From Nostoc sp. CHAB 5844 (GTDB lineage: Bacteria > Cyanobacteriota > Cyanobacteriia > Cyanobacteriales > Nostocaceae), in NCBI RefSeq assembly GCF_020829595.1, contig NZ_JAIVFW010000009.1, positions 100,409 through 164,408 on the forward strand: DNA of 64,000 nt. The letters run 5' to 3'. Under the pieces are notes generated by a model, which saw nothing but the letters and a program-made list of their open reading frames with translations, did no database searches and was not told where the DNA came from. This document shows, in pieces, positions 43,705-52,602 of this stretch. Made by a program: the position numbers and the translations under genes. The first letter of the stretch is position 1, and each line of letters starts with the position of its first letter.

Positions 43705-44083
43705 GATTGTGAGGAAAAAGGAAAAGGCTTTTGTATTCTACCGAGAGTTTTTGCAAATGTTAAGTTTCACAAACTATAAATGCAGTTTCTCAAACCACTA
43801 ATAAATTCAATTTATGCAACATAAAATAGCTTGAAAAGCTTGTGGTGTCAGGATTTGATGATGAGTTTCTATCTTAAGAGAGTTGACAACTGCGATCGCT
43901 CTTCAAGTTTACCGAACGTGAGTCAATTTTAAAAATCTCCAAATATAAATTATTGTATCTTTTGTAACTGCAACCCTTAAATAACTTAACTAAAGTTATT
44001 TGCTAAAATGTTCAGATTTTGTCAAAGCTTGGTAGAGTTTTTGATGTAAATAAAAACACCTAAGTTATCTAGGTAAATTATTC
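43705..44083. other. 379-base gap without a recognised element
   Basis: The gap lies between divergent genes and must contain the aroC promoter and that of the FG-GAP protein. One HIP1-like site lies near 43893. Nothing else is distinct. Confidence 0.45.
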
Positions 44084-45337
44084 ATGAAGAGCAAAAAATT
44101 TCTTCCGCATCACAACCAAGCTAAAAAAGCATATCCAGGTATCAAACTGATTATGCCTGCTGTTATACTCTCTTGTGTCATCCTAACTGATGGTTTAGTT
44201 TCTGCTATACCAATAGATCCTCCTGAACCGATATTTCGTTGTTTAGTTAGAGGTAGAGTTACCAACAGTGCAGGAGTTGGACTCAGTAATGTTACTATTG
44301 CTATTAGCGATGGCTGTTCAGGTTCAGTCCAAACAGATGCTAACGGTAACTATCAATTTTCTGCCATCTCGGACGAGTCATACGCATATACTGTAACTCC
44401 CTCTAAAAACAGATACCGCTTTAACCCTGCAAGTATTAACTTATCGGCATCTCGCAGCACTTATTCTATTGCTAACTTTGTTGGTACTTTATTGAGCAAC
44501 AGACCTGGTGATTTTGATGGTAATGGCACAACAGATATTTCTGTTTGGCGACCAAACAACGGTAGTTGGTATGTTTTAAACAACCCGCCTTCAGGCTTCT
44601 ATGGTGTACCATTTGGGACTTTGGGCGACAAGATTGTACCTGGAGATTATGATGGCGATGGTAAAACAGACTTTGCTGTATTTCGTCTCATCAACAATCA
44701 GGGAAATTGGTACATCTCACAAAGCTCTAATAGCCAATTTAAATCAGTAGTTTGGGGCTTATCAAATGATATTCCTGTACCAAGAGACTATGATGGCGAT
44801 GGCAAAACTGACTTTGCTGTATTCCGTCCTAGTAATGGCGCTTGGTATATTTTGCAAAGTAGTGACACTCAAGTAAGAACACAACAAACCTTGGCGACAA
44901 CTGGTGATATTCCTGTGCCTGGAGATTATGATGGTGATGGCAAGGCCGATGTTGCTGTATTCCGCCCCAGTACTGGTAATTGGCAGATATTAAAATCCTC
45001 AAATAATCAATCAATTAATGTTATTTGGGGACAAAATGGAGATAAACCAGTACAAGAAGATTACGATGGCGATGGTAAGACAGATGTTGCTTTATTCCGC
45101 CCCAGTAACGGTACTTGGTATATTATCAATAGCTCCAATAACCAACAAAGATTTCAACAATGGGGATTAGGTACTGATATCCCAGTACCAGGCTATTACG
45201 ATAATGATGGCAAAGCTGATATTGCCGTATTTAGACAAGGCACATGGTATCTGCTACAAAGCTCAAATGGTCAGAAAGTAGTTAGTTTTGGACAGAGTAA
45301 GGATATTCCTGTACCATCCGGGTATTTTTCTAAGTAA
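44084..45337 (+). CDS. Exported FG-GAP/VCBS repeat protein with carboxypeptidase-like regulatory domain
   Basis: This 417-residue protein has a signal or anchor (MPAVILSCVILTDGLVSAI), a beta-sandwich domain of the CarboxypepD_reg kind (GRVTNSAGVGLSNVTIAI, then TDANGNYQFSAISDESYAY) and then six FG-GAP-like units of about 47 residues. Each unit has a calcium-binding loop such as GDYDGDGKTDFAVFRPSNGA followed by WY and a Ser-Ser-Asn turn. They should close into a beta-propeller. Such proteins bind calcium outside the cell and adhere to surfaces or glycans. No catalytic residues are evident. It is followed by a strong terminator. Confidence 0.82.
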   Translation: MKSKKFLPHHNQAKKAYPGIKLIMPAVILSCVILTDGLVSAIPIDPPEPIFRCLVRGRVTNSAGVGLSNVTIAISDGCSGSVQTDANGNYQFSAISDESYAYTVTPSKNRYRFNPASINLSASRSTYSIANFVGTLLSNRPGDFDGNGTTDISVWRPNNGSWYVLNNPPSGFYGVPFGTLGDKIVPGDYDGDGKTDFAVFRLINNQGNWYISQSSNSQFKSVVWGLSNDIPVPRDYDGDGKTDFAVFRPSNGAWYILQSSDTQVRTQQTLATTGDIPVPGDYDGDGKADVAVFRPSTGNWQILKSSNNQSINVIWGQNGDKPVQEDYDGDGKTDVALFRPSNGTWYIINSSNNQQRFQQWGLGTDIPVPGYYDNDGKADIAVFRQGTWYLLQSSNGQKVVSFGQSKDIPVPSGYFSK

Positions 45338-45356
45338 GTTAGCGCTGTAACTCTTT

Positions 45357-45405
45357 TCAAGTATGAAAAGGTTGTTGATATTTGAAATAACTTTTTCATA
45401 CTTGA
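45357..45405 (+). terminator. Terminator after the FG-GAP gene
   Basis: A 17-bp stem with one mismatch (TCAAGTATGAAAAGGTT against AACTTTTTCATACTTGA) and a 15-base loop lies 20 bases after the stop codon. The T run forms part of the right arm. Confidence 0.65.
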
Positions 45406-45472
45406 TGAGAAAATACTCTACGTAATTCATTAACTACCCGATACTGGCAGTTTCTGGGGAGATAAAGTGTGG

Positions 45473-47329
45473 CTACTTTTGCAGCATAACAGTTTGAGAT
45501 TGGGCATTTTGGATAATAGGAATTTGTATAACAAACTCTGCACCTTGACCAAGAGTAGATAAACACTCTAGTTTACCACCATGTTTTTCGGTAATGATTT
45601 GGTAACTAATTGACATCCCCATTCCCGTACCTTTGCCGACTGGTTTTGTAGTGAAAAACGGATGAAAAATTTGTTTTTGAATTGTTTCAGGAATACCAGA
45701 ACCATTATCTGCGATCGCAATTTCTACCCACTGAGAATTTACAACTGAGGTACGAATAGTAATTTGTGGTCGATGACACGCTGAGTATCCCACGGCGCTG
45801 GCTCCTCTTGACTCTTCTATCGCATCAATCGCATTAGCCAAAATATTCATAAAAACTTGGTTGAGTTGTCCAGGATAGCACTCTACCAAAGGCAAATTAC
45901 TGTAATCTTTAATGACTGCGATCGCTGGACGTTCTGCTTGTTCTTTGAGGCGATGTTGCAAAATTAACAAAGTGCTGTCAATGCCTTCATGAATATCTAC
46001 TGTTTTAAATTCGGCTTCATCTGTGCGCGAGAAGTTCCTTAGCGACAACACAATCTGGCGAATTCGGTTTGTCCCAACTTTCATTGAATCAAGCATTTTC
46101 GGCAAATCTGCTTGCATAAATTCCAGGTCAATCGCCTCAGCTTCAGCGACAATTTCTGGTATTGGTTCAGGGTAGTACTGTTGGTATAATTGCACAAAAT
46201 ATAGTAAATTTTCCGTATATTCTTGCACATGAGTCAGATTACCGTGAATAAAATTCACCGGATTATTAATTTCGTGTGCTACTCCAGCTACCATCTGCCC
46301 TAAAGCTGACATCTTTTCACTTTGCACCATCTGAAGTTGGGTGCGTTGCAGTTCCTCTAAAATATTTTGGAGGCTGATATTTTTGTCATTAAGTTCTTCA
46401 GTTCTTTGCTCTACCTTCTGTTCTAAAGTTTCACTGTAAGCCGCTAGTTGTTCATTAGCTGCTTGTTGCTGTTGTAATAGTTGTTGAACTGAAGCGATTA
46501 GTTGATTAAAAGATTTGGCCAGAACACCAATTTCATCATCGCGCTCAATTGGAGCTTGCAACTGGAAATTAGACTCTTGAGTTGAGCGACGGGCTACATT
46601 AGTCAAAGTTTGAATGGGTTGAGCGATCGCTCTAGTAGTCAACACTGCTAGTAGAATCGAAATTGTGATTGACAATAAGATACTGCCAATCACAATTTTT
46701 TGAGCAATGGTGGTAGATTCCTGTAGTACTTGCTCTGCTTGATGAGCTTTTTTATAAGAGTCTTCAATGATGCCCACTAAATCGTCAGATATTCCATCAT
46801 ACTTGAGTGCCAACTCGCTATTTGTAAATTCCAATAAAATTTTCTGGGCTTGCTCAACATCTTTTGGTAATGCTAAATTCAACGACTGAATTTGCCGCAT
46901 CCGACGGTCTAATTCTTGAAAGTAGAGTTGCGGAACATTGTTGTAAGTCTGAAAAAATTCAGAAATTTCTTGGCTGTGTACTTCTTTGAGCAAATCAGAT
47001 TTTTTAGCAATAAAATTCTTCAATTCAACCCAAAAATGCTGTATTTCGACCTTATGATGCAATATATGAGCGTATTCGTGCTGAGACTCTTTTGGATGTT
47101 GCATCAAAGGAATTAATTGTTGCTGGTGAGTTCGTGCTTGCAGAATCCCAGTTTGTAAGCGATGCAGTAATTCAATTTCGTCGCGTGTGACTGCTTCTCG
47201 CTCGTCAGCTTGCAGATGATAGCGATGACCAATCCCAAAACCTGCAACTGTTCCCGAAACAGCGATTCCCAAGGCAATGGCATATCCCAAACTAATCCTC
47301 TGCCCAACACCCAGCCTGATTTTCAGCAT
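45473..47329 (-). CDS. Transmembrane sensor histidine kinase with HAMP domain
   Basis: This 618-residue kinase has two membrane segments (YAIALGIAVSGTVAGFGIG near 15-33 and IVIGSILLSITISILLAVL near 210-230) around an extracytoplasmic helical sensor, then HAMP, a coiled coil rich in Gln and Glu, the phospho-accepting His at about 351 in VAGVAHEINNPVNFIHG, and an ATPase domain (MNILANAIDAIEES, then IADNGSGIPETI and GKGTGMGMSISYQI). A short stretch, SRGASAVGYSACHRP, directly after the N box appears to come from a small repeat. No response regulator is adjacent. It follows the PatD-like gene on the same strand, but any link is inference. Confidence 0.92.
   Translation of the reverse strand: MLKIRLGVGQRISLGYAIALGIAVSGTVAGFGIGHRYHLQADEREAVTRDEIELLHRLQTGILQARTHQQQLIPLMQHPKESQHEYAHILHHKVEIQHFWVELKNFIAKKSDLLKEVHSQEISEFFQTYNNVPQLYFQELDRRMRQIQSLNLALPKDVEQAQKILLEFTNSELALKYDGISDDLVGIIEDSYKKAHQAEQVLQESTTIAQKIVIGSILLSITISILLAVLTTRAIAQPIQTLTNVARRSTQESNFQLQAPIERDDEIGVLAKSFNQLIASVQQLLQQQQAANEQLAAYSETLEQKVEQRTEELNDKNISLQNILEELQRTQLQMVQSEKMSALGQMVAGVAHEINNPVNFIHGNLTHVQEYTENLLYFVQLYQQYYPEPIPEIVAEAEAIDLEFMQADLPKMLDSMKVGTNRIRQIVLSLRNFSRTDEAEFKTVDIHEGIDSTLLILQHRLKEQAERPAIAVIKDYSNLPLVECYPGQLNQVFMNILANAIDAIEESRGASAVGYSACHRPQITIRTSVVNSQWVEIAIADNGSGIPETIQKQIFHPFFTTKPVGKGTGMGMSISYQIITEKHGGKLECLSTLGQGAEFVIQIPIIQNAQSQTVMLQK
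45790..45804 (-). repeat. 15-nt repeat core coding inside the histidine kinase
   Basis: GAGCCAGCGCCGTGG on the coding strand is identical to 29223-29237 between genes. It encodes part of GASAV in the loop after the N box of the ATPase domain. Confidence 0.5.
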
Positions 47330-47414
47330 AGAATCTTTACAATCTCAAAGGATGACTGTTAATTACAAGATTCCCTTGATCCCTATTTATCTAACAGCCA
47401 AGCTTCATCAACAT

Positions 47415-47774
47415 CTAATCTTCATTAGCTTCTGGTGTCTCTTGTTGCAGTATGGCGTGGCAATATTGAAGTAGAGTAGTGAGGCGATCGCTAATGGTTT
47501 GAAGTCTTGCTTGTGCCGTTGCAGCCTGCCGTGCGCCTTGGAAAAACGTAATATCAATCTCCAATAAGCGCAGTTGTTTGCTAATTTCCGTCCGATAAGA
47601 CTGCTCTTTTGAATCTTCTGGTGCTAAAGGCGCAATCTCTCGTTGAAACAACTGTTGCAAATCAACAACACGCTGTCGCAGTTGGGTTTTGTCAAATTGC
47701 ACAGCAGCGATATCAGAACGTAATTGCACTAATAAATTCGCTAGTGCTTGATATTTCTCAGAATTTAAAGACAT
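47415..47774 (-). CDS. patD: PatD-like small protein (heterocyst frequency control)
   Basis: This 119-residue, largely helical protein begins MSLNSEKYQALANLLVQL and has the conserved-looking stretch YRTEISKQLRLLEIDITFFQ followed by GARQAATAQARLQTI. This recalls the PatD family, small cytosolic proteins of filamentous cyanobacteria that influence how many cells become heterocysts, reportedly through the division machinery. The assignment is from memory of the family pattern and not from an alignment. It has no membrane segment. The histidine kinase gene follows 85 bases downstream. If correct, the host is a heterocyst-former. Confidence 0.5.
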   Translation of the reverse strand: MSLNSEKYQALANLLVQLRSDIAAVQFDKTQLRQRVVDLQQLFQREIAPLAPEDSKEQSYRTEISKQLRLLEIDITFFQGARQAATAQARLQTISDRLTTLLQYCHAILQQETPEANED

Positions 47775-48019
47775 CTAGTGCCATTTAAGATAGTATTAAT
47801 GACAAGAAATTTTTCTTCTACAGTATATCTTCTTGAACCATTATCACTATCACAAGCCTCAAATCCCCTTTTGAGGCTTTATTAGCCATCTATGGTTTTG
47901 CAACCCTGATTTAGTCCTCATCCTCACACTGCATTTACCACCCTACCAGGGATACAGGATCACCAACCGTTGATGCTGTAGATTTTGTCCATCTCTACTA
48001 TCCACCGATCACTTCTTGT

Positions 48020-50290
48020 ATGAGCGGCATAGCTATTAAAACTTCAATTGACGTTACACTTCCAGAATGGCTGAACAAATGTTTACACGAGTCATCACCA
48101 AGAAGTGGCGAAGCAGAAGACCGAAGGCAGAATGATACATCGTTAATTTGTCGAGCATTTACATTTGCCTATCAACTCCATCATGGACAATTTCGCAAAT
48201 CTGGAGAACCATACATTTGTCATCCCGTCGCCGTAGCTGGGTTGCTGCGTGATTTGGGGGGTAGTCCTGCTATGATAGCAGCTGGATTTCTTCATGATGT
48301 AGTTGAAGATACAGATGTCACAATTGAAGAAATCGAAGAGCTATTTGGCGCAGAAGTGCGACAGTTAGTTGAAGGTGTGACAAAGCTTTCTAAAATTAAT
48401 TTCAAAAGTAAAACCGAAAGCCAAGCCGAAAATTTCCGTCGGATGTTTTTGGCAATGGCGCAAGATATCAGAGTAATTGTAGTTAAGTTGGCAGACCGTT
48501 TGCATAATATGCGGACGCTGCAATATATGTCAGAAGACAGCCGCCGCCGTAGCGCCCAAGAAACACGCGATATCTTTGCACCTTTAGCTAACCGCTTAGG
48601 TATTTGGCATATTAAATGGGAACTAGAAGATTTAGCATTTAAATATCTAGAACCAGAAGCTTTTCGCCAAATGCAGCAACATGTTTCGGAAAAACGCACA
48701 GCGCGAGAAGAGAAATTAGCCAAAGCTACAGAAATTATCCGAGAACGTTTACAACAAACCGGAATTCGCTGTCTAGATATTAGCGGTCGTCCTAAACATT
48801 TATATAGTATTTATCAAAAAATGCAGCGACAGCAAAAGGAATTTCATGAAATTTATGATTTAGCAGCGCTGCGAATTATTGTCCAAACGAATGAAGAATG
48901 TTATCGGGCTTTAGCTGTTGTTCATGATGCTTTTCGTCCGATTCCTGGCAGATTTAAGGATTATATCGGATTGCCCAAGCCAAACCGTTATCAATCTTTG
49001 CATACTGGAGTGATTGGTTTAACTGGTCGTCCTTTAGAAATCCAAATTCGCACACTGGAAATGCATCATATCGCGGAATATGGGATTGCAGCCCATTGGA
49101 AGTATAAAGAAACAGGTGGTTCTAACAATCCGTTGACGGCATCTGATGAAAAGTTTACTTGGTTACGGCTACTGTTAGAATGGCAAAGCGATTTAAAAGA
49201 TGCACAAGAATATCTAGATAGCGTTAAAGATAACCTATTTGAAGATGATGTTTATGTCTTCACTCCTAAAGGCGATGTTGTCTCTTTAAATCCTGGTTCT
49301 ACTAGCATAGATTTTGCTTATCGCATCCATACAGAAGTTGGTAACCATTGTGCAGGCGCACGAGTAAATGGGCGCATGGTACCTTTATCAACACGGCTGC
49401 AAAATGGCGACATTGTGGAAATTCTTACCCAAAAGAATAGCCATCCGAGTTTAGACTGGTTGAATTTTGTCCGAACTTCCACGGCAAAATACCGGATTAA
49501 ACAATGGTACAAGCGATCGCGCCGCGAAGAAAACGTCACCCGTGGACGAGATTTGTTAGAAAAAGAACTCGGTAAAACTGGGTTTGAAAGTTTGCTGAAA
49601 TCAGAGGCAATGCAAACTGTAGCAGAAAAGTGTAACTATCACAGCGTAGAAGATTTACTCGCAGGTTTAGGTTACGGCGAAGTTACCTTGAATTTGGTAC
49701 TCAACCGCTGGCGTGAAGTTGTCAAGGCACAGCAACCTGCGACAATGGTGATACCGCCATTTGTACCCAAAGAATCAACTGCAACAGCCAAAGCTTTACG
49801 GGATGTGCCTCACAGTAGCTCTCGCGCTAGTGATTCGCCAATTGTGGGTGTGGAAGGTTTGGTGTATCATCTGGCTGGATGTTGTACGCCGATCCCTGGA
49901 GAGTCGATTATTGGGGTAGTGACACGCGGTCGGGGAATTTCTATTCATCGCCAAGGGTGTCATAATTTGGAGAATGTGGAGTGCGATCGCTTAGTACCAG
50001 TAAAATGGAACTCATCTGTAGAAACCAGTTCGCGTCCCCACACTTACCCAGTTAATATTCAAATTGAAGCTCTTGACCGTGTAGGCGTTTTAAAAGATAT
50101 TTTATCGCGTTTGAGCGACCAAGGTATAAACGTTCGCCATGCCCAAGTCAAAACAGCTAGTGGACAACCAGCATTAATGGACTTAGGTATAGATATACGC
50201 GATCGCTCACAACTAGAACAAGTATTTGTCCAAATTAAAAAAATGAGCGACATTATTAATATTCGGCGGGTTGGTCAGAGTGAGGAGTGA
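48020..50290 (+). CDS. relA: Bifunctional (p)ppGpp synthetase/hydrolase (RelA/SpoT homologue)
   Basis: This 756-residue enzyme makes and breaks the stringent-response alarmone. The HD hydrolase domain is intact (FRKSGEPYICHPVAVAGLL with LHDVVEDTD), as is the synthetase domain (YDLAALRIIVQTNEECY and FKDYIGLPKPNRYQSLHT). TGS (DVYVFTPKGDVVSLNPGSTS), a helical domain and a C-terminal ACT domain (IEALDRVGVLKDILSRL) follow. Thus it should respond to amino-acid starvation through the ribosome, as in other cyanobacteria that have a single long RSH. An N-terminal stretch SSPRSGEAEDRRQ differs in style from the rest and may be variable. Confidence 0.95.
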   Translation: MSGIAIKTSIDVTLPEWLNKCLHESSPRSGEAEDRRQNDTSLICRAFTFAYQLHHGQFRKSGEPYICHPVAVAGLLRDLGGSPAMIAAGFLHDVVEDTDVTIEEIEELFGAEVRQLVEGVTKLSKINFKSKTESQAENFRRMFLAMAQDIRVIVVKLADRLHNMRTLQYMSEDSRRRSAQETRDIFAPLANRLGIWHIKWELEDLAFKYLEPEAFRQMQQHVSEKRTAREEKLAKATEIIRERLQQTGIRCLDISGRPKHLYSIYQKMQRQQKEFHEIYDLAALRIIVQTNEECYRALAVVHDAFRPIPGRFKDYIGLPKPNRYQSLHTGVIGLTGRPLEIQIRTLEMHHIAEYGIAAHWKYKETGGSNNPLTASDEKFTWLRLLLEWQSDLKDAQEYLDSVKDNLFEDDVYVFTPKGDVVSLNPGSTSIDFAYRIHTEVGNHCAGARVNGRMVPLSTRLQNGDIVEILTQKNSHPSLDWLNFVRTSTAKYRIKQWYKRSRREENVTRGRDLLEKELGKTGFESLLKSEAMQTVAEKCNYHSVEDLLAGLGYGEVTLNLVLNRWREVVKAQQPATMVIPPFVPKESTATAKALRDVPHSSSRASDSPIVGVEGLVYHLAGCCTPIPGESIIGVVTRGRGISIHRQGCHNLENVECDRLVPVKWNSSVETSSRPHTYPVNIQIEALDRVGVLKDILSRLSDQGINVRHAQVKTASGQPALMDLGIDIRDRSQLEQVFVQIKKMSDIINIRRVGQSEE

Positions 50291-50360
50291 TATTAATTCG
50301 TAATTCGTAATTAAGAAATTGAGATTGTGTTAGGACTTACGCAAAAATTCTCTCAAACTC

Positions 50361-52481
50361 TCAGGTTACTTGTTCTTGTTCTACAATTAGTTGATAAAAA
50401 GCTTCTAAACCTGCAACACAAACTTGATCATCAAATAGTAGATGATGACGCTGACTCATTTGTTCGGCAATGTTGTTTCGCCAAGTTGGGTTAAGTCCCA
50501 ATTTGACAGCGATATCGATATATTCTGCCTCATTTTCTGCGATGGTGTCGGTCACTTCTAGCATTTTGAGAAAGCTATCTGAGTGACGACCACGCATAAA
50601 TTCTCCTGGACAAGTGACAATGGGTAGATTGCAAGCGATCGCTTCTAAGGTAGTATTACCACCAGACCAAGTAAAAGTATCCAGATAAACATCAGAAAGT
50701 AAGTTAATCATCAGATAGTCTAAACGTTCTGGGATACTTAAAAATACACAGTAATCTTCACTATTCAAATTAATAGCAGCAAAAGCACGTTTAAGACGCT
50801 GCTGAAGTAAAGTTCCTCGCAAAAACACAAATTTAGCTTGCGGAACACGACTAGCAATTTCCGCAAAAATAAAATCATATTGTGGTAAATATTTAAACGG
50901 TGCTTGGCAACATAAATAAATCACCGCATCATCTGAAAGCTGAAAATCTGAGCGAGTTTTAATAATTGGCGGAATATAAGGTTTGGGGTAAGATACACCA
51001 ATATTCGGTAAGCGTATTAATTTTTCAGAATAATGTTCTTGAGCATTTTCTGGTTCCATTAACTCGCTAGATAAAAAATAATCAATTGTAGGTAAGCCAG
51101 TAGTCACCGGATGTCCCCAAGCTACGCACTGTAAAGGTGCAAGCCGCAGTCCAGCTATTTGCATTGTTTGCGGATCCATACCAATTTCAGGAAACACTAA
51201 AATATGCAAGTTATCAGCAATTATTTGTTCGCAAACTCCAGGCAAGTTATGAGGGATATGGTGGAAAGTATCGCTGTAGTCTTGAAATTGTTGTGTTACT
51301 GGATCTGGATCATTGCCTGTATAGTAACAATAAATTTCAAAAAGTTGATGATTACAGTAACGCAGCCAACCAGTTAACCACAATGTGCCGCTATAAGAAT
51401 GTAAATAATGAGAAACATAACCAATGCGAATTCTTTGCTGTGGCTGAAGATTAGGCATAGATAACGGCGCAACCCATTGGGGATAGTTAGCAGCCATGAC
51501 TTCATGCACTAATTGTCCATATTGACTTTGCAAATCTCTATCATTTTGTGCTTGATAAGATAGATAAAAGTTTGTCAGCCGACCTATACCAGCTAAAGCA
51601 TTGTTTTTTTCTTCTGAAGTATGCAGGCTAGTTTGTGCAATTAAATCTTTTAATCCTTGGATGTAACGCTGCCGATAAAAAGATATTTCATCTTTATGTT
51701 CATAAATGCTAGGAACTGTTAAATATTTCAGAAGTTTAAAAGTATAATCTTCAGGAATCGATTTACACGCATTTTCTGCACTATCAATAGCTTCTTTTAT
51801 CCGACCATTACGACGCAAGTCAATAATTAACAAAAAATGTAAACTACCTTCTGTTGGATATAAGGCGATCGCCTGATGTAATGTTCTATAATACTCATCC
51901 GTTAAGTTATAATTTCTATAGCAATGAATTAAATTCCAATAAATTTCTAAATTATTTACTTGCAATTCTAGCAATTTTTCATATTGAGCGATCGCATCTC
52001 GCCATTGCTCTTTTTGGAATAATCTATTAGCTAAATACCAAATAAGTTGAAATATCGATATATTACAGAACTCATCTACTGTGTATGCTGGAATATCATC
52101 GGTTGGTAAATCAACTAAGTTTTCTTCGTTTAAAATAATTCGCGCATGGATTTGAGCAGCCATTATTTCCCACTGGTAAGCATCTAAATTGCTCAGTAGA
52201 GAAATTTCACATCCTGTACTAATATCAGTATCATCTGCCATGAGCAGATTCATCAATACACTAGATAAAACTAAGTTAGCTATATCTTCAGGAAAATTAC
52301 TACTATCTATAATTAGTGTTATCTGGTTGCTGTCTGGATGATTATTAACTGCCTGAATTATCCTTTCTAAATTTAAGCAAAGAGACTCCTCTGGCTCTGA
52401 CCAATCAGGAAAGATAATCACATTGATATTAGTTATATTTACAATACATGATTCATGTATTAATTCTTCTGTTGTAATCAA
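50361..52481 (-). CDS. TPR O-GlcNAc transferase-like (GT41/SPINDLY-type) glycosyltransferase
   Basis: This 706-residue protein has an N-terminal domain of about 130 residues starting INVIIFPDWSEPEESL that recurs in the neighbouring gene, then a few TPR units (about 145-280), then a GT41 catalytic region (RIRIGYVSHYLHSYSGTLWL, PDPVTQQFQDYSDTF, and the donor-site TFTWSGGNTTLEAIACNLP). GT41 enzymes move GlcNAc or other sugars to Ser/Thr or to glycans. The bacterial acceptor is unknown here. The start is TTG at 52481 with AGGAG ten bases before it; no ATG precedes the conserved region. It lies 121 bases after the giant glycosyltransferase gene on the same strand, so the two are probably co-expressed. 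Confidence 0.82.
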   Translation of the reverse strand: MITTEELIHESCIVNITNINVIIFPDWSEPEESLCLNLERIIQAVNNHPDSNQITLIIDSSNFPEDIANLVLSSVLMNLLMADDTDISTGCEISLLSNLDAYQWEIMAAQIHARIILNEENLVDLPTDDIPAYTVDEFCNISIFQLIWYLANRLFQKEQWRDAIAQYEKLLELQVNNLEIYWNLIHCYRNYNLTDEYYRTLHQAIALYPTEGSLHFLLIIDLRRNGRIKEAIDSAENACKSIPEDYTFKLLKYLTVPSIYEHKDEISFYRQRYIQGLKDLIAQTSLHTSEEKNNALAGIGRLTNFYLSYQAQNDRDLQSQYGQLVHEVMAANYPQWVAPLSMPNLQPQQRIRIGYVSHYLHSYSGTLWLTGWLRYCNHQLFEIYCYYTGNDPDPVTQQFQDYSDTFHHIPHNLPGVCEQIIADNLHILVFPEIGMDPQTMQIAGLRLAPLQCVAWGHPVTTGLPTIDYFLSSELMEPENAQEHYSEKLIRLPNIGVSYPKPYIPPIIKTRSDFQLSDDAVIYLCCQAPFKYLPQYDFIFAEIASRVPQAKFVFLRGTLLQQRLKRAFAAINLNSEDYCVFLSIPERLDYLMINLLSDVYLDTFTWSGGNTTLEAIACNLPIVTCPGEFMRGRHSDSFLKMLEVTDTIAENEAEYIDIAVKLGLNPTWRNNIAEQMSQRHHLLFDDQVCVAGLEAFYQLIVEQEQVT

Positions 52482-52602
52482 TTTATCTTCTCCTATTATT
52501 TAACTGCTGATGATATGAATATACTTTGTAAATTACAGTGAGTGCTTTAATGTTAAAGCACTCACTATAAATTTGAAATTATTTAGTTCGTCAAGTAATA
52601 CT

